From Arcticibacter tournemirensis (GTDB lineage Bacteria; Bacteroidota; Bacteroidia; Sphingobacteriales; Sphingobacteriaceae): a stretch of 64,000 nt of DNA. The stretch lies in NCBI RefSeq assembly GCF_006716645.1, contig NZ_VFPL01000002.1:186001-250000 (forward strand), given 5' to 3'. The stretch's first letter is position 1, and every line of letters starts with the position of its first letter. The position numbers and the translations under genes are program-made. Shown in pieces: positions 42,828 to 51,686 of this stretch. The notes beneath the pieces are model-generated. The model was not told the origin of the DNA and searched no databases. It worked only from the letters and a program-made list of their open reading frames with translations.

Positions 42828-44345
42828 TCAATTTTTCAGGTGTTTAGTAGTAAACTCAAATATAAAACTTCTTAAACTTTCTGCAACCTCCAGTTCTTGT
42901 TCTGTCCATGGCAATGAAGTCTGGCTAACAATCTCCTGCCAGGCCGAAAATGAATTTCTGGGATGGTACTTTTGCCTGTCGGCCTCGAAACGAACAGCTT
43001 CTTCGGGGTTTCCGCCCCAGGTTACAGTTGTGATCACTTCAGGCCTGAATACAATAAGATATTCCCCTTTCTCAGCATCTATCGGAATGGATAGTATACC
43101 GCTGACTTTCTCCTGGTAGCTCGCTGCCTGTTCGTATTCGCCCGGCAAGTTCCTGCTGCTATACACTTCTTCATCACCTTTACTCTGAAGCCAGTAAATT
43201 AAGTTTTTCAGATCCTCTTCATCCGGGACATCTCCTATACGCGATGTTGTTCCCTTAAATGTCAGCACCGCACCTTTGGCATTGAAAAGATCCGCAACAT
43301 TTATATCCTGGTTCAGTAACCCTTCGCTTAAATTCAAATAAGAGTATGTATTCCCAATGAGCCTGCTTTTCTTTTCCTGAAGAGCGCTTGTATACTGGAA
43401 AAATTCTTTGTTCTCTATAGATGCTATTTTATTGGAAATAACAGACGACAGCAGCTCAAATACAGAGCACACTTCGTAACTGAGGTATTTTGGACTGCGG
43501 TGATGGCAGGAAATCAAACCCCACAACTTATCGTTCCTGATAACCCTGATTGACATTGAAGCACTGATCTTCATATTCTTCATGTACTCAAGATGTACAC
43601 CCGCAACCGCACGTAGATTACAGTCTGAAAGATCAATAAATGCCTGTGAAACAGGATTTATGACAGGATAGAGCTTCACTGGAGTATAATCACGTGAAGG
43701 AATGAGACGATAAGGATTTTTAAGATACAAATTCCTGGCTTGCCTGGGAACATCTGAGGCCGGAAATTTCAGTCCCAGATAAGCGTCCATGTCGTCTTCT
43801 TTTACTTCGGCTATTACGGTTCCGTTCCAGTCTTCATCAAATTTGTACATCAATATCCTGTCAAAGCCCGAAAGCTTTTTCAACTGATGTACTACAACTG
43901 AACTAGCCTGGGAAGCAGATTCGCTGCGGTTAATCTCAGCCATCACATACTTCAGCTCCTGAAATACATTCAAAAATGAATTCTCCTCTCCCGCTTTCTC
44001 TATCTCTAAAATAAGATATCCGTTTTTGACATGAGCTATCGCAACAAAGCGCCCCGTATACCCCTCCGTTTTTATTGTCAACGGCAAGGGCACTTTTTCA
44101 ATAATATCTGTTTGAAACTTAAAATAAAGATTGTCAGCCTCTTCCTTCGTTATATAATCTCTGAACGAGGTTCGCACAAGTTGCTGAACTGCCAATCCTA
44201 ATATTTCGTTAGCATTTTCGCTGGCCTGGATTATCTTTAAATCTTCACGCTCCAAAACGAGCAGATATCCGTAGGACTGTATCATATTGATCTGATGCAG
44301 AGGTAAACTTCCGCAAAAATCAGAATCAAAGTTCTTTTTGTTCAT
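42828..44345 (-). CDS. bphP: Bacteriophytochrome photosensory module without kinase domain
   Basis: This 505-residue protein has the PAS-GAF-PHY core of bacteriophytochromes. Cys11 (in SDFCGSLPLHQINMIQSYG) is at the biliverdin-attachment position. The GAF domain has DRILMYKFDEDWNGTVIAE and P195-A-S-D-V-P200, matching the conserved PASDIP loop. His residues of VHLEYMKNM and ISCHHRSP, which hold the chromophore, are present. The PHY domain reaches the C-terminus (about 320-500), and no HisKA/HATPase or other output follows. Start ATG 44345 puts Cys11 at the usual depth; it overlaps bphO by 20 bp. Signal output probably passes to the adjacent CheB/CheR/PAS kinase. Confidence 0.92.
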   Translation of the reverse strand: MNKKNFDSDFCGSLPLHQINMIQSYGYLLVLEREDLKIIQASENANEILGLAVQQLVRTSFRDYITKEEADNLYFKFQTDIIEKVPLPLTIKTEGYTGRFVAIAHVKNGYLILEIEKAGEENSFLNVFQELKYVMAEINRSESASQASSVVVHQLKKLSGFDRILMYKFDEDWNGTVIAEVKEDDMDAYLGLKFPASDVPRQARNLYLKNPYRLIPSRDYTPVKLYPVINPVSQAFIDLSDCNLRAVAGVHLEYMKNMKISASMSIRVIRNDKLWGLISCHHRSPKYLSYEVCSVFELLSSVISNKIASIENKEFFQYTSALQEKKSRLIGNTYSYLNLSEGLLNQDINVADLFNAKGAVLTFKGTTSRIGDVPDEEDLKNLIYWLQSKGDEEVYSSRNLPGEYEQAASYQEKVSGILSIPIDAEKGEYLIVFRPEVITTVTWGGNPEEAVRFEADRQKYHPRNSFSAWQEIVSQTSLPWTEQELEVAESLRSFIFEFTTKHLKN

Positions 44346-44895
44346 GCCTGGCAATCCAGTTTTTAAATGTTTCAAATGTGTCGGTTGCACTCTTTATAAC
44401 CTCTTTATGATCAACTGCGGGAGTGTTATCTAAAACTTGTCTGAACCTGCTCCACATAACAGGAGTATTATCGCCGTAACTGTTAAAATAAGTAAGTGTA
44501 GTATCCGGCACTTCAAGCCTTCCCTTTATCATCTTGCTAATCAACTGCCCCCCTAAAGTAGACCCTTCGAGTACATAGAGTGCGCCTAATGCATCCGAGG
44601 TGTTTCTAATATCCGGGAGGAGGTAACATTGCTCCAGCTCATAAGTACCTGACTGCAATACCTCCATGTCGTTTAAAAGCGATAAAGCTTTCCTCCTCTC
44701 AAAGCAATCGGATAAAATGCTTTCTATGTTTATTCTTGATATCTTACGTTCAAGAGGAGCTATAAATCCGTAAAAAAGTCGTAAAACAGACCCATAATCT
44801 GCTTTACTTCTAATATCCTTGAGTCTTCCTATCAGCAATTTCTCGAGCGACTGATGCGGTTGCCTGGTTTGATCTTTTAAAAGAGCGCTAAGCAT
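44326..44895 (-). CDS. bphO: Biliverdin-producing heme oxygenase
   Basis: This 189-residue protein opens heme to biliverdin, the phytochrome chromophore. The proximal heme ligand is probably H14 in TRQPHQSLEK, and LGALYVLEGSTLGGQLISK (about 108-126) is the distal-helix glycine block typical of the BphO subgroup. The gene overlaps bphP by 20 bp, so chromophore and apoprotein are made together. Upstream is a small hairpin (44912-44929). Confidence 0.92.
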   Translation of the reverse strand: MLSALLKDQTRQPHQSLEKLLIGRLKDIRSKADYGSVLRLFYGFIAPLERKISRINIESILSDCFERRKALSLLNDMEVLQSGTYELEQCYLLPDIRNTSDALGALYVLEGSTLGGQLISKMIKGRLEVPDTTLTYFNSYGDNTPVMWSRFRQVLDNTPAVDHKEVIKSATDTFETFKNWIARHEQKEL

Positions 44896-44911
44896 TCAAA
44901 ACTATTTAAAA

Positions 44912-44929
44912 CGGCACAAAGACGTGCCG
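44912..44929 (-). terminator. Small hairpin upstream of bphO
   Basis: CGGCAC (44912-44917) and GTGCCG (44924-44929) form a 6-bp GC stem with a 6-base loop. On the minus strand it is followed by TTTTAAATAGTTTTG, so it could weakly end the small gene upstream or act in the bphO leader. Confidence 0.35.
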
Positions 44930-44991
44930 CCGTCGTCATTAATTAAAAAAACATCCTTCTCGGGAATGTCTTCAACCTGGGACCAGGGATG

Positions 44992-45222
44992 TCAAATACG
45001 GTAGCGAAGAGAAATAGAGTTCCCTATAGCCTGTACCAGCTCCTTTACAATTGGGTTTGAATTTTCCTTCTGCATCCAATCGCCTTTATCCCCCTTGCAA
45101 AGAGTAACAGTTGTTCCCTGCAGCAATATTTGTGATTCGACGATACGATCAACCTGCTGAAGTTTAATTAACTGAAAATGAAAGCTTGATCCAGCTAAAT
45201 CAATTGTAAATATCTGCCCCAT
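44992..45222 (-). CDS. Small protein of unknown function upstream of the phytochrome cluster
   Basis: A 76-residue protein if started at ATG 45222 (MGQIFTIDLAG); a longer frame to 45273 lacks support. It has no signal peptide, membrane segment or known motif. The middle (LLQGTTVTLCKGDKGDWMQKEN) suggests a small beta-structured domain. Position (96 bp before bphO, same strand) allows co-transcription, but a hairpin lies between. I do not recognise it, and it could be spurious. Confidence 0.5.
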   Translation of the reverse strand: MGQIFTIDLAGSSFHFQLIKLQQVDRIVESQILLQGTTVTLCKGDKGDWMQKENSNPIVKELVQAIGNSISLRYRI

Positions 45223-45441
45223 AGTATTACATTTATTAATTTGCTGCCAGCATCCCAAAATAACGAAACCCAAAACTTATGTTCGGGATTTCTGCTGATA
45301 CTTGTCTGAAGAGATGCTAAAGCAGACAAATAACAATTTTACGTTCGAGCTTGTTTGATAGATCATTAAAATTAAACAACTTTTTCCGGAGCCCCAATCT
45401 TCTTAAGGCTTCAGTAGACGAAAAGATCCGGACAGAAAGGG

Positions 45442-46260
45442 TTACTTTCTTGAAAAAAACTCGTTCATGAAAAGGAGCTGATACTTTACAGAATTATTCC
45501 AATAGCTCCAGTTGTGCGCCCCTTGCCTGGTAATATAATCGTGAGGAATATTTCTATCAATCAACTTGCTATGGAGATTCTCATTGACTTTGTAGAAAAA
45601 GTCTTCTGTGCCACAATCTATTATCAGCGAGAGGGAACCCGGCGTTAAGAGATGTAGCATATTGATCACTGTGTTCTGTTCCCACCTTTCGGGATATTCC
45701 GAATATCTTCCCAGCCTGGCGGCTATGTCCCAATTATTCGGAAAGGGACGAAAGTCGACACCGCCGCTCATACTGCCCGCAGCACCAAAAACATCCTGAT
45801 GTCTGAACGCGAGATACAAAGCACCATGTCCGCCCATGCTTAAGCCCGTAATGGCCCTGCCTTCTCTGCTTTTCCTGGTCTTATAATTCTTATCTACCCA
45901 TTTCACAAGTTCATCCGAAACATACGTTTCATACTTCCATTTTGAGTTCTCTGGACTGTCAAAATACCAGCTTGAATAGCCCCCGTCCGGACATACTAAG
46001 ATCATGTGATACTTATCGGCAGCTTCAGTAAGGAATGGAACCTTCGACCAAGCTCTGTAATCGTTACCGTGACCATGCAAAAGGTAAACTACCGGAAACT
46101 CCTTTCCAACTGAATAGTCTTCAGGAAAAATCATTACAGCCTTAATTTTTTTATTCATCGCTGTGCTGAAAGTCTCAACGGTATCAACACGGGCTGCTAA
46201 AGCCGGTTGAAACAACAAGATGATGCTGGAAAGAATAAAGAAACGATAAAAATACTTCAT
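45442..46260 (-). CDS. Exported esterase-family alpha/beta hydrolase
   Basis: This 272-residue protein has a signal peptide (about 1-22, ending ALAA). The fold shows VVYLLHGHGNDYRAW (oxyanion region) near 60, nucleophile Ser in GLSMGGHGAL near 142, Asp in LIIDCGTEDF, and His in QGAHNWSYWNN. It belongs to the esterase D/FrmB-like group often found in Bacteroidota polysaccharide loci, where members remove acetyl or feruloyl groups. It is the last gene of the GlcNAc operon (65 bp after the CBM9-like gene), so it may deacylate an amino-sugar glycan. Start ATG 46260 is preferred over GTG 46266. Confidence 0.83.
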   Translation of the reverse strand: MKYFYRFFILSSIILLFQPALAARVDTVETFSTAMNKKIKAVMIFPEDYSVGKEFPVVYLLHGHGNDYRAWSKVPFLTEAADKYHMILVCPDGGYSSWYFDSPENSKWKYETYVSDELVKWVDKNYKTRKSREGRAITGLSMGGHGALYLAFRHQDVFGAAGSMSGGVDFRPFPNNWDIAARLGRYSEYPERWEQNTVINMLHLLTPGSLSLIIDCGTEDFFYKVNENLHSKLIDRNIPHDYITRQGAHNWSYWNNSVKYQLLFMNEFFSRK

Positions 46261-46325
46261 TGTCACAAACTGATTGCTAAAGCCAAATTTAGAGCTTTTC
46301 CAATTTTCTCAAAGCTTTATCTTTA

Positions 46326-46967
46326 TTATTCAAAATACAGGTTTCCGAAAAACTCAGGTCTATGAAAATCCGGAGCTTCTGTATCTATTTTGTTCCAGGA
46401 TAGAAAGTGTGGAACGGGCAGATCATCACCGCATTTATAGAAATTAGCCCTACATTCCATCTCGTTTAGCGTCAGACCCTTGTGATGTATAAATACCTCA
46501 AACGGAATTACTAATGTTAACTCCCAATAAATACCATCCACTGTATTGCCCGAACCGATCCATGTCCCCGACCGAATGTTATCTGCTAAATTTCCCGGCA
46601 ATGATTTTCTTCCGTTACGTTCGGGTCCATACGCTATTAAACACGACCCAAGGCAATTGAATTCGAGGTTATAATATTCTCTATCTCTGCCAAAAGCGAT
46701 AAAGAACTCCACGCAACTATCTTTATACACCGGTTCATTGAGATGATGCTCCGCAGCCTGTAACGCATCTTCTTTAACATAGTACTTTAAAAAGAAGCAA
46801 TCTGTTGCGTAAGCCAAAACAAAGGAAGTATCCGGTTTATATGAATGGACAGGCCAGGATACGGTTTCAATAGCACTTCTGCCCAGGCCATTTAGTATAA
46901 ATGAGACTTCCTCAACCGGTGTATCCTTGTCTGCACCTGAAACAAAGGGGACTGAAAGCGATTTCAT
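46326..46967 (-). CDS. Carbohydrate-binding family 9-like (DOMON-type) protein
   Basis: This 213-residue protein resembles stand-alone CBM9-like proteins of Bacteroidota: VYKDSCVEFFIAFGRDREYYNLEFNCLGS near 80-108, YWELTLVIPFEVF near 147, and the C-terminal block HFLSWNKIDTEAPDFHRPEFFGNLYF. No signal peptide is seen, which is odd for a glycan-binding protein; it may be cytoplasmic or exported another way. It lies 22 bp after the sugar kinase gene in the same operon. Ligand unknown. Confidence 0.75.
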   Translation of the reverse strand: MKSLSVPFVSGADKDTPVEEVSFILNGLGRSAIETVSWPVHSYKPDTSFVLAYATDCFFLKYYVKEDALQAAEHHLNEPVYKDSCVEFFIAFGRDREYYNLEFNCLGSCLIAYGPERNGRKSLPGNLADNIRSGTWIGSGNTVDGIYWELTLVIPFEVFIHHKGLTLNEMECRANFYKCGDDLPVPHFLSWNKIDTEAPDFHRPEFFGNLYFE

Positions 46968-46989
46968 ACAACGTTTATAATTAGCATGA

Positions 46990-48102
46990 TTAATATGCTA
47001 CATCCTTAATTATTCCCTTTAACACATCATACTCGTTTTCTATTCTATTGAGGAGCTGCATTTGCGCCACGGACCGTTGAAGGTTATGACCGGGAAAATG
47101 AATTTTATAGTAAGTATCCCCCTGAATATAGTCGGTTAAAAAGCGAACGGTTTGCATGTAGGGCAACAGCACCATGCCGTGCGATAAGGATTCGATCTCA
47201 TTTTCTGTAAGAAAACCCGAAGCTTCGGCAAAATAACCTTCCGTATAAGCCTTGAAGAGCGGAATATTTAGATTTATCTTATCAAGCTGCTTTTCATCTT
47301 CGGCAGATGTGTTAATGATTGTCCGGATAGCATCTCCAAAGTCATATGCCACATAGCCCGGCATTACCGTGTCGAGATCGATTACACACTGCACTTCGTC
47401 ATTTTTATTCAATAGGACGTTATTCAGCTTGGTATCGTAGTGAATGATACGCAAAGGCAACTTCCCCTCCCTTCCTGCGCGAAGCACAGCGCCCATTTGC
47501 CATGCCCTTTCATTGATAAAATCGATTATAAACTCAACCTCTTTCACCCGTCCTTTCGGATCGGCATCAATTGCATCATGGAGTTGCTGCAACCTCATTT
47601 CTATATTATGAAAGTTAGGGATTGTATGGCAAAGTTGCTCTGCATCCAGATCCGACAACAATTTCTGAAACCTGCCAAATGCCTTTCCTGTTTCAAACGC
47701 TTGTTTCGGGGTTTCTACCTGATCATAACTTTTGGTGTCTTTTATAAAATAATAAACCCGCCAGTAATTGCCATTCGCATCTTTTGTAAAGAAACCGCCA
47801 CTTTTGGTTTCCACAAGGGTAAGAACCTCTTTATCAGGATCAGCGCCCGGTACATCCTTCAGCTTTTCTTTTAAGTGTGAAGTAACAAGTAAGATATTCC
47901 CGATTAAGCCCGGTACGTCTTTAAAGACGCTATGGTTGATCTTTTGAAGCAGGTAATCAGGCTCGTTAGAGTCTGTGTTTTTTACGTAAAACGTCGAATT
48001 GATATGGCCAGAACCAAAAGGAGTAATAGACGCAACTTTGCCTCTTATAAAAAAGTGAGACAATATGCCTTCCACGTCCTCCTTATTATATTGACTTTCC
48101 AT
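46990..48102 (-). CDS. Sugar kinase of the aminoglycoside phosphotransferase fold (N-acetylhexosamine kinase type)
   Basis: This 370-residue protein shows an APH-type kinase fold: SGHINSTFYVKN near 28-39, the catalytic loop IIHYDTKLNNVLL near 217 (Asp and Asn), and the metal-binding IDLDTVMPGYVAYDFGDAIRT near 241. Its composition and neighbours (NagB, GlcNAc-type transporter) match kinases that phosphorylate N-acetylhexosamines. A 1-kinase or 6-kinase role cannot be told from sequence alone. In this operon it would act between import and deamination. It begins 7 bp after the transporter gene. Confidence 0.82.
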   Translation of the reverse strand: MESQYNKEDVEGILSHFFIRGKVASITPFGSGHINSTFYVKNTDSNEPDYLLQKINHSVFKDVPGLIGNILLVTSHLKEKLKDVPGADPDKEVLTLVETKSGGFFTKDANGNYWRVYYFIKDTKSYDQVETPKQAFETGKAFGRFQKLLSDLDAEQLCHTIPNFHNIEMRLQQLHDAIDADPKGRVKEVEFIIDFINERAWQMGAVLRAGREGKLPLRIIHYDTKLNNVLLNKNDEVQCVIDLDTVMPGYVAYDFGDAIRTIINTSAEDEKQLDKINLNIPLFKAYTEGYFAEASGFLTENEIESLSHGMVLLPYMQTVRFLTDYIQGDTYYKIHFPGHNLQRSVAQMQLLNRIENEYDVLKGIIKDVAY

Positions 48103-48109
48103 TTTATGC

Positions 48110-49435
48110 TTAATAGGAATGTTTATCGGATTTTATTTTATGTCCCTTAACGGCGAAGTACCATATAAAGAGATAGCAGGGTACCATAATCCAGTATGCC
48201 TGCGTAGAAGCAGTTGCTTTATCAAAAGAGAGAGCTAATCTCTCTGATATACCGCCATATAACAAAGGTAATATGGCCCCTCCTGCAATCGCCATAATAA
48301 GCAGGGCGGAGGCAGTTTTTGTAAATCTTCCAAGACCCTTGATAGCCAGGGGAAATATCGCCGGCCACATAAGCGAATTTGATAAGCCTAAAAGTGCTAT
48401 GAACAGTATAGACACATATCCTGTGTTCAATACAGCCATTACCGTAAATATTACTCCCGAAATGGCACATATTTGCAGAGCCTTTTCCTGAGAGATAAAC
48501 TTGGGGATAGCAGCAATTCCGATAATATAGCCTAGAAGCATAAAGCCCAGGGTTGCCTGAGTGAAAAAACGTGCAGTCGACAAAGGAATGCCTATGGCTT
48601 TTCCATAACTTATTATAGTGTCGCCCGCCATGACTTCTACTCCTACGTACAGAAAGAGCGTTAAGACCCCTAAAAGCAAATGCCTGAACTGAAACACACT
48701 GGTTTTCCTGTGCAGAGGATCAGCACTTTCCTGCTCTCCCCGATCATCATCATTTATGTCCGGAAGGGAGGATCTCAATACTACTATCGCCAGTATTACC
48801 AGCATCACAGAAATGATGATATAGGGGACTACAACACGCGACGCGAGCTCATCCAGTGCAGCTTCTTTTGCATCCGCCGACATGGAGAGAAGATTGTGTT
48901 CAAAGGAATCAGCATCTTTTAAAGCTATATATCCGAAAATCAATCCGGCAAATATTCCTGCAACCTTGTTACAAATACCCATGATACTGATTCGCCTGGC
49001 AGCACTCTCGTGAGGGCCTAAAATCGCGGCATATGGATTCGAGGCTGTTTGAAGTAAGGCCAGTCCGGTACCGATAATAAACAGTCCGGCAAGAAACATA
49101 TTAAAGCTCCGCGCCTCAGCAGCAGGGATAAAAACCATCGCTCCCACGGCCATTGTAAACAGGCCTATTGCCATTCCTTTTTTATAGCCCGTTCTCTTCA
49201 ACAACCATGAAGAAGGAAGAGCCATAACCGTGTAGGCGATAAAGAATGATGTTGCAACCAGGTATGATTCTGTATCCGAGGTTAGCTCGCAGGCAATCTT
49301 AAGGTAAGGGATTAGCGTCCCGTTAACCCAGGTAATGAACCCAAAAATGAAGAACAGCGCCCCGATGATCACGATAGGGCTTAAACCGGATCTTTTTACC
49401 GGTATATTATCAGGCAATACGGCAGATTTTTCCAT
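48110..49435 (-). CDS. nagP: Sugar MFS transporter, FucP/NagP type
   Basis: This 441-residue inner-membrane permease has about twelve hydrophobic segments. The first carries FFIFGFITWVNGTLIPYLK, typical of the FucP/GluP/NagP group of sugar/H+ symporters. The operon (NagB fusion upstream, sugar kinase downstream) makes N-acetylglucosamine the likeliest substrate, but glucose/galactose relatives look similar. It lies 95 bp after nagB; the gap holds the hairpin at the nagB stop. Confidence 0.85.
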   Translation of the reverse strand: MEKSAVLPDNIPVKRSGLSPIVIIGALFFIFGFITWVNGTLIPYLKIACELTSDTESYLVATSFFIAYTVMALPSSWLLKRTGYKKGMAIGLFTMAVGAMVFIPAAEARSFNMFLAGLFIIGTGLALLQTASNPYAAILGPHESAARRISIMGICNKVAGIFAGLIFGYIALKDADSFEHNLLSMSADAKEAALDELASRVVVPYIIISVMLVILAIVVLRSSLPDINDDDRGEQESADPLHRKTSVFQFRHLLLGVLTLFLYVGVEVMAGDTIISYGKAIGIPLSTARFFTQATLGFMLLGYIIGIAAIPKFISQEKALQICAISGVIFTVMAVLNTGYVSILFIALLGLSNSLMWPAIFPLAIKGLGRFTKTASALLIMAIAGGAILPLLYGGISERLALSFDKATASTQAYWIMVPCYLFIWYFAVKGHKIKSDKHSY

Positions 49436-49514
49436 CTACTTTTAAAATTCTAGAGTTAGTTCACATTGAGTAATCCTTCTTACTCACATTGCCGTCCCGC
49501 CATCGAAGTGCTTT

Positions 49515-49552
49515 TTTTATAAGATGGAGGTTAAAATCTCCATCTTATAAAA
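49515..49552 (-). promoter_or_regulatory. 15-bp hairpin spanning the nagB stop codon
   Basis: TTTTATAAGATGGAG (49515-49529) and its perfect complement (49538-49552) enclose an 8-base loop. The nagB stop (TAA, 49533-49531) is in the loop, so one arm encodes the last residues (FIRWR). On the minus strand the hairpin is followed by A-rich, not T-rich, sequence, so it is not a classic terminator. It may stabilise nagB mRNA or tune expression of the transporter. Confidence 0.6.
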
Positions 49553-51450
49553 GCTTCCATTGCCGCATATTCAGCCAGTCCAAGCTGGTCGTAAGCACGG
49601 GCAGTCTCACGATTCCTGTCTTCCGCTCTCACCCAGAACTCTCTTGCATCGTCTCCGGGGAATACCGGAAGATCTTTTTGCGACTGGTGCTTGAAGATAG
49701 CAAGCCTTTTTCTTTCTACTTCCTGTGGCGACAATGGTACAGCCATTTCAATTTCGTGGATATCAAATTCATGCCATGCTCCGCGGTATAGCCATAGCCA
49801 GCAGTCTTTCGTCCATTCTTCCGCAGCCTTAAGCCGTGTTAATGCTTCCAGTATAATATCAAAACAAACTTTGTGAGTACCGTGCGGATCAGCAAAGTCG
49901 CCGGCAGCAAATACCTGATGAGGTTTCACTTGCTGAAGCAGTTGCATTACGATCTTAACATCGTCCTCATAGCTGACATGTTTCTGAGTTTTCATTCTGT
50001 CGTAAAAAGGAAGATCAAGCAGATGAATGTGCTCATCCGGAAGTCCGGCAAAACGCGCACCTGCTATAGCTTCGCCCTTTCTTATCAAGCCCTTAATATT
50101 TCTTATCTCTTCTGTATCGGGCTGATTGGGTTTTTTTACTTCCATAAAACTGCGCATGTTCTCATACAGCTTTTCAAGCCCCTTTGAGTCCTGGCCCTGC
50201 ATTTTGCCAAAGTCTATTGCAAATTCAGTGAAGCGAAGCACATCATCGTCCCACACTGCCGTGTTTCCAGATGTTTGATAAGCCACATGAACCTCATGCC
50301 CCTGGTCTGCTAACCGGATGAAGGTACCGCCCATTGAGATCACATCATCGTCGGGATGCGGCGAGAAAATGATACTTCTCTTCTTTGCAGGCTCTGCCCT
50401 TTCAGGCCTTTGGCTGTCGTCAGCATCTGGTTTCCCCCCCGGCCAGCCGGTAATGGTATGCTGTACCTTATTGAAAATATGAATGTTAATATTGTATACA
50501 GGTCCGCGCTCTGTGGCAAGCTGGGCCATCCCATGATTGTTATAGTCTTCTTCCGTCAGTTTCAGAATCGGCTTGTTCAGTGTTTTCGAAAGCCATATTA
50601 CCGCCTTTTTAATAAGCTTTTCATCCCAGTGACAATCTTTTACAAGCCATGGAGTATCGAACCTTGTGAGTTCTGATGCTGCATCGGCGTCGAGCACAAA
50701 CTCTACGTTCGCCGACAGTTGCAAATATGTCGCCGGCACATCAGACGAGATTTCTCCTTCAACAGCTTTCTTAATAATCTCGGCCTTCTTCTGATTCCAG
50801 GCCATGAGGATTATTTCGCGGGCCTTAAAGATGGTACCAATCCCCATGGTAATTGCCTTTGTCGGAACATTTTCCTTGCCTCCAAAGTCGAACGAAGCAT
50901 CCCTTCTGGTCAGGTCGTCCAGCGTTACCAAACGGGTTCCCGAGTTTGGCGCCGACCCGGGCTCATTAAATCCAATATGTCCTGTCCTCCCTATTCCTAA
51001 TATTTGAAGGTCGAGACCGCCGTAGGCACTTATACGCCGTTCATAATCGAGACAATATGCCTGAATTTCATCTTTATCCAAAGTACCATCAGGAATATTC
51101 ACATTAGCCGGATCAATATCGATATGATTGAACAGGTTTTCTTTCATGAATGTAACATAACTCTGAACGGCATCAGGTTGCATTGGGTAATACTCGTCGA
51201 GATTGAAAGTCACTACATTCTTAAAACTGAGCCCTTCTTCTTTATGCATCCTCACCAACTCTGCATATACCCTCACAGGCGTAGCACCCGTGGCAAGCCC
51301 CAGAACCGTAGTTTCACCTTTAGCTTGTTTGCTTTTTATTAAATCAGCAATTCTTTGTGCTACTGCAAGTGAAGCTTTCATCGGATCAGGATACACACTT
51401 ACAGGCAGTTTCTCGTAACGAGTCTCCTCTAATAGATTTAATCTTGACAT
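49531..51450 (-). CDS. nagB: Glucosamine-6-phosphate deaminase fused to a LmbE/PIG-L domain
   Basis: This 639-residue fusion has an N-terminal NagB domain (about 15-270: TVLGLATGATPVRVY, FNLDEYYPM, LGIGRTGHIGFNEPGS) that converts glucosamine-6-phosphate to fructose-6-phosphate and ammonia. After a linker comes a LmbE/PIG-L domain (about 355-639) with the zinc motif P364-H-P-D-D-D369 and a later HGTHK. Such domains are N-deacetylases of GlcNAc-containing compounds. The fusion is usual in Bacteroidota and could join deacetylation of GlcNAc-6-phosphate with deamination, since no separate nagA is seen here. It is the first gene of the operon and has its own promoter and a LacI-type operator. Confidence 0.93.
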   Translation of the reverse strand: MSRLNLLEETRYEKLPVSVYPDPMKASLAVAQRIADLIKSKQAKGETTVLGLATGATPVRVYAELVRMHKEEGLSFKNVVTFNLDEYYPMQPDAVQSYVTFMKENLFNHIDIDPANVNIPDGTLDKDEIQAYCLDYERRISAYGGLDLQILGIGRTGHIGFNEPGSAPNSGTRLVTLDDLTRRDASFDFGGKENVPTKAITMGIGTIFKAREIILMAWNQKKAEIIKKAVEGEISSDVPATYLQLSANVEFVLDADAASELTRFDTPWLVKDCHWDEKLIKKAVIWLSKTLNKPILKLTEEDYNNHGMAQLATERGPVYNINIHIFNKVQHTITGWPGGKPDADDSQRPERAEPAKKRSIIFSPHPDDDVISMGGTFIRLADQGHEVHVAYQTSGNTAVWDDDVLRFTEFAIDFGKMQGQDSKGLEKLYENMRSFMEVKKPNQPDTEEIRNIKGLIRKGEAIAGARFAGLPDEHIHLLDLPFYDRMKTQKHVSYEDDVKIVMQLLQQVKPHQVFAAGDFADPHGTHKVCFDIILEALTRLKAAEEWTKDCWLWLYRGAWHEFDIHEIEMAVPLSPQEVERKRLAIFKHQSQKDLPVFPGDDAREFWVRAEDRNRETARAYDQLGLAEYAAMEAFIRWRF

Positions 51451-51521
51451 ATTTTTATTTTAAAATTCCCAGGTTAATTCGTTTCATATACACCAACACA
51501 CACACGTTTCCTATTATTATT

Positions 51522-51570
51522 CAAACTTAAAAATTGTTTTTCACAAAAACAAGTAATGTTTGCGCACACA
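51522..51570 (-). promoter_or_regulatory. nagB promoter with LacI-type operator
   Basis: Minus strand: TTGT (51552-51549), 19-bp spacer, TAAGTTTG (51529-51522); the leader is about 65 nt. Just upstream of the -33 box is TGTTTGCGCACACA (51557-51570, plus strand), an imperfect 14-bp palindrome around a central GC step with one mismatch, a layout like LacI-family sites. The regulator gene follows about 200 bp further right. Confidence 0.5.
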
Positions 51571-51686
51571 CACTAGATTTAATAAAATGTTAACGCCCAC
51601 ACTGATGATTCAAAAGCGAGCAGATGCCCGACTTCCCAGGCAATATCCGGCGAAATGAGAGACAAGATATGTTAGATACGAGGAGA

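Noticed and set aside
49515-49552. Terminator after nagB
   Set aside because: No T-run follows on the minus strand, and the next genes fit one operon.
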